This document shows, piece after piece, positions 63,018 to 64,000 of a stretch of 64,000 nt of DNA (the stretch's first letter is position 1; every line of letters starts with the position of its first letter). Under the pieces are notes generated by a model. That model was given only the letters and a program-made list of their open reading frames with translations. It had not been told where the DNA came from and did not search any database. The stretch spans positions 80,913 through 144,912 of the forward strand of contig CAYWUI010000001.1 of the NCBI GenBank assembly GCA_964461435.1, written 5' to 3'. A program made the position numbers and the translations under genes. The DNA is from G020354785 sp964461435 (GTDB taxonomy: Bacteria > Bacteroidota > Bacteroidia > Bacteroidales > UBA10428).

Positions 63018-64000
63018 CTAACAATAAGACAAATCCAAAGGATGTTTCTTTGGCGGTTTTAGCTTTTTATCAGAAGCTGCCTCCTGAATGCCAATAGTGA
63101 TGGGCAATCTGGTTGTTGGAGACGGTTTTATCTTTCCAAAAAGCAGATCAGTTGAAACTCTTATTGAATCAGGTGTGCCGCTGAAATTACAGATTACGGC
63201 ATCAGCTTCCTTTGTAGTGCCTTCTATATAGGGATTGTTGGTTACCACAACAATCTGATGTCCTGCATTTTTCAACTTCTTTACAAGTAGTTGGTTATTA
63301 CCTGATTTTACTATCCTTGCATAATAATTGGTCATCACAACGAGGTCAACCTGTTTGGCAAGCTGAAGACATTCTTCAATTTCTTCTTCAAATGCAGAGA
63401 ATGCCGTGTCTGCCAGGATCAGATTTGTTGAATGATTTACCATTGCCTCGCAAAACATGTGAGTATGGAAATATGGGTCTTTACCAATAAATTCATAAGG
63501 GATACGCTGTTCAATGACAAGTATTCTTTTCTCCGGATTCAGCGGAAGCAATTTTTTTTCATCCCTCATTATTAGCAGGGCTTTCTTGGCAACATCCCAG
63601 GAGAAATCTATGATTTCTTTACTGGTGGTAATTTTTAATGTTTCCTTTGGGTCTTTTTTGCCGGCTGTTTCAAACAATCCCTGGTCGTATTTCATTATCA
63701 AAAGACGCCTTACAGATTCGTCAACTCTTTTTTCAGATAATTCCCCTTTCTCAACCGCCTGTTTAATTCCAAAGAAACACTGTGACCTGGATTCATCATC
63801 AGCTTTTAAGAGTATTGTATCGCAGCCTGCTTTTATAGCCATTGCGCAAGCTTGAGGGAGAGGCCACTTTTTAAGAATTGCAGCCATACCAATAGCATCA
63901 GAAACAATAACACCATCAAATCCCAATTCATTTCTGAGAAGTCCTGTCAGTATTTTTTCTGACAATGTTGTCGGGTATTTATCATCATAGGCCGGATAAA
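63018..64000 (-). CDS. GH3-family beta-glycosidase, 5' end beyond window
   Basis: The frame is open to the window edge, so the N-terminus is missing. 'LRNELGFDGVIVSDAIGM' contains the catalytic Asp of GH3, followed by 'IKAGCDTILLK', 'VDESVRRLLIMKYDQGLF' and the C-terminal (alpha/beta)6 domain ('LLIMRDEKKLLPLNPEKRILVIEQR', 'VVVTNNPYIEGTTKEADAVICNFSG'). Just inside the edge 'DDKYPTTLSEKIL' matches the conserved GH3 'P..LS..IL' loop. The group is NagZ/beta-glycosidase-like; in this cluster, beta-xylosidase is plausible. The GH116-like gene starts 20 bases after its stop. Confidence 0.88.
   Translation of the reverse strand, partial: YPAYDDKYPTTLSEKILTGLLRNELGFDGVIVSDAIGMAAILKKWPLPQACAMAIKAGCDTILLKADDESRSQCFFGIKQAVEKGELSEKRVDESVRRLLIMKYDQGLFETAGKKDPKETLKITTSKEIIDFSWDVAKKALLIMRDEKKLLPLNPEKRILVIEQRIPYEFIGKDPYFHTHMFCEAMVNHSTNLILADTAFSAFEEEIEECLQLAKQVDLVVMTNYYARIVKSGNNQLLVKKLKNAGHQIVVVTNNPYIEGTTKEADAVICNFSGTPDSIRVSTDLLFGKIKPSPTTRLPITIGIQEAASDKKLKPPKKHPLDLSYC

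Noticed and set aside
62998..63024. TTG start of the GH116-like gene at 63024
   Set aside because: It overlaps the GH3 stop codon and ignores a strong GGAGGA site that fits the ATG at 62997.

Overview
The window is chromosomal DNA of a member of the Bacteroidota, most likely Bacteroidales/Marinilabiliales-like. Four lines of evidence agree: low G+C; several TAnnTTTG-type -7 promoter boxes; type IX secretion (T9SS) sorting domains of type A and type B; and gene neighbourhoods typical of the phylum, namely parA-parB-DUF5683-lytic transglycosylase, DUF4492 beside cydAB, and a Nudix-fold AraR beside araBAD. No rRNA, tRNA, CRISPR array, transposase or prophage was recognised.

Layout. 1-2,900: cell-wall and chromosome-partition operon (parA, parB, DUF5683, mltD cut by the window edge). 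3,200-12,000: SiaC-like phosphoprotein, glutaminyl cyclase lipoprotein, HAD phosphatase, pssA, cytochrome bd oxidase (DUF4492-cydA-cydB), a PKD/T9SS protein and an AI-2E-type permease. 12,100-14,850: thyA-folA, a MORN-repeat lipoprotein, a nitroreductase and a short peptidase M14 remnant. 14,855-26,470: a GAF-GAF-AAA+-Fis sigma-54 activator divergent from a pseudo-KaiC/PPDK_N protein, then gltB-gltD and a HIT protein. 26,479-37,670: recJ, lipB, lipA, lysS, topoisomerase IV (parE-parC) and a GNAT-like protein. 37,700-38,870: a small secreted protein and a broken T9SS gene. 38,889-46,355: an arabinose operon (araA, araD, GH51, araB, galM, araR). 46,600-51,125: housekeeping and stress genes, with a B12/radical SAM protein, an RpoD-like sigma factor, an RRM protein and a cold-shock protein. 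51,459-55,284: decayed secreted-protein genes around a DHOD-like gene and an adenosine deaminase. 55,317-64,000: a hemicellulase cluster (GH115 facing GH30-GH116-GH3).

How it works together. The arabinose operon and the GH115/GH30/GH116/GH3 cluster suggest degradation of glucuronoarabinoxylan: secreted or surface enzymes remove glucuronic acid, cut xylan and release arabinose, and the ara enzymes bring arabinose to xylulose-5-phosphate. The most distinctive module is at 14,855-25,906. A sigma-54 enhancer-binding protein with two GAF sensor domains sits divergent from an ATP-grasp protein that carries a KaiC-like domain without a P-loop. Between them is a near-ideal -24/-12 promoter, plus a long palindrome that overlaps the regulator's own -7 box. 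Glutamate synthase follows directly, so the sequence suggests a sigma-54 nitrogen/energy circuit whose effector protein has no assigned function. Several short decayed remnants (M14 peptidase, BNR_4, TPR-type and T9SS genes) show ongoing loss of secreted accessory proteins.
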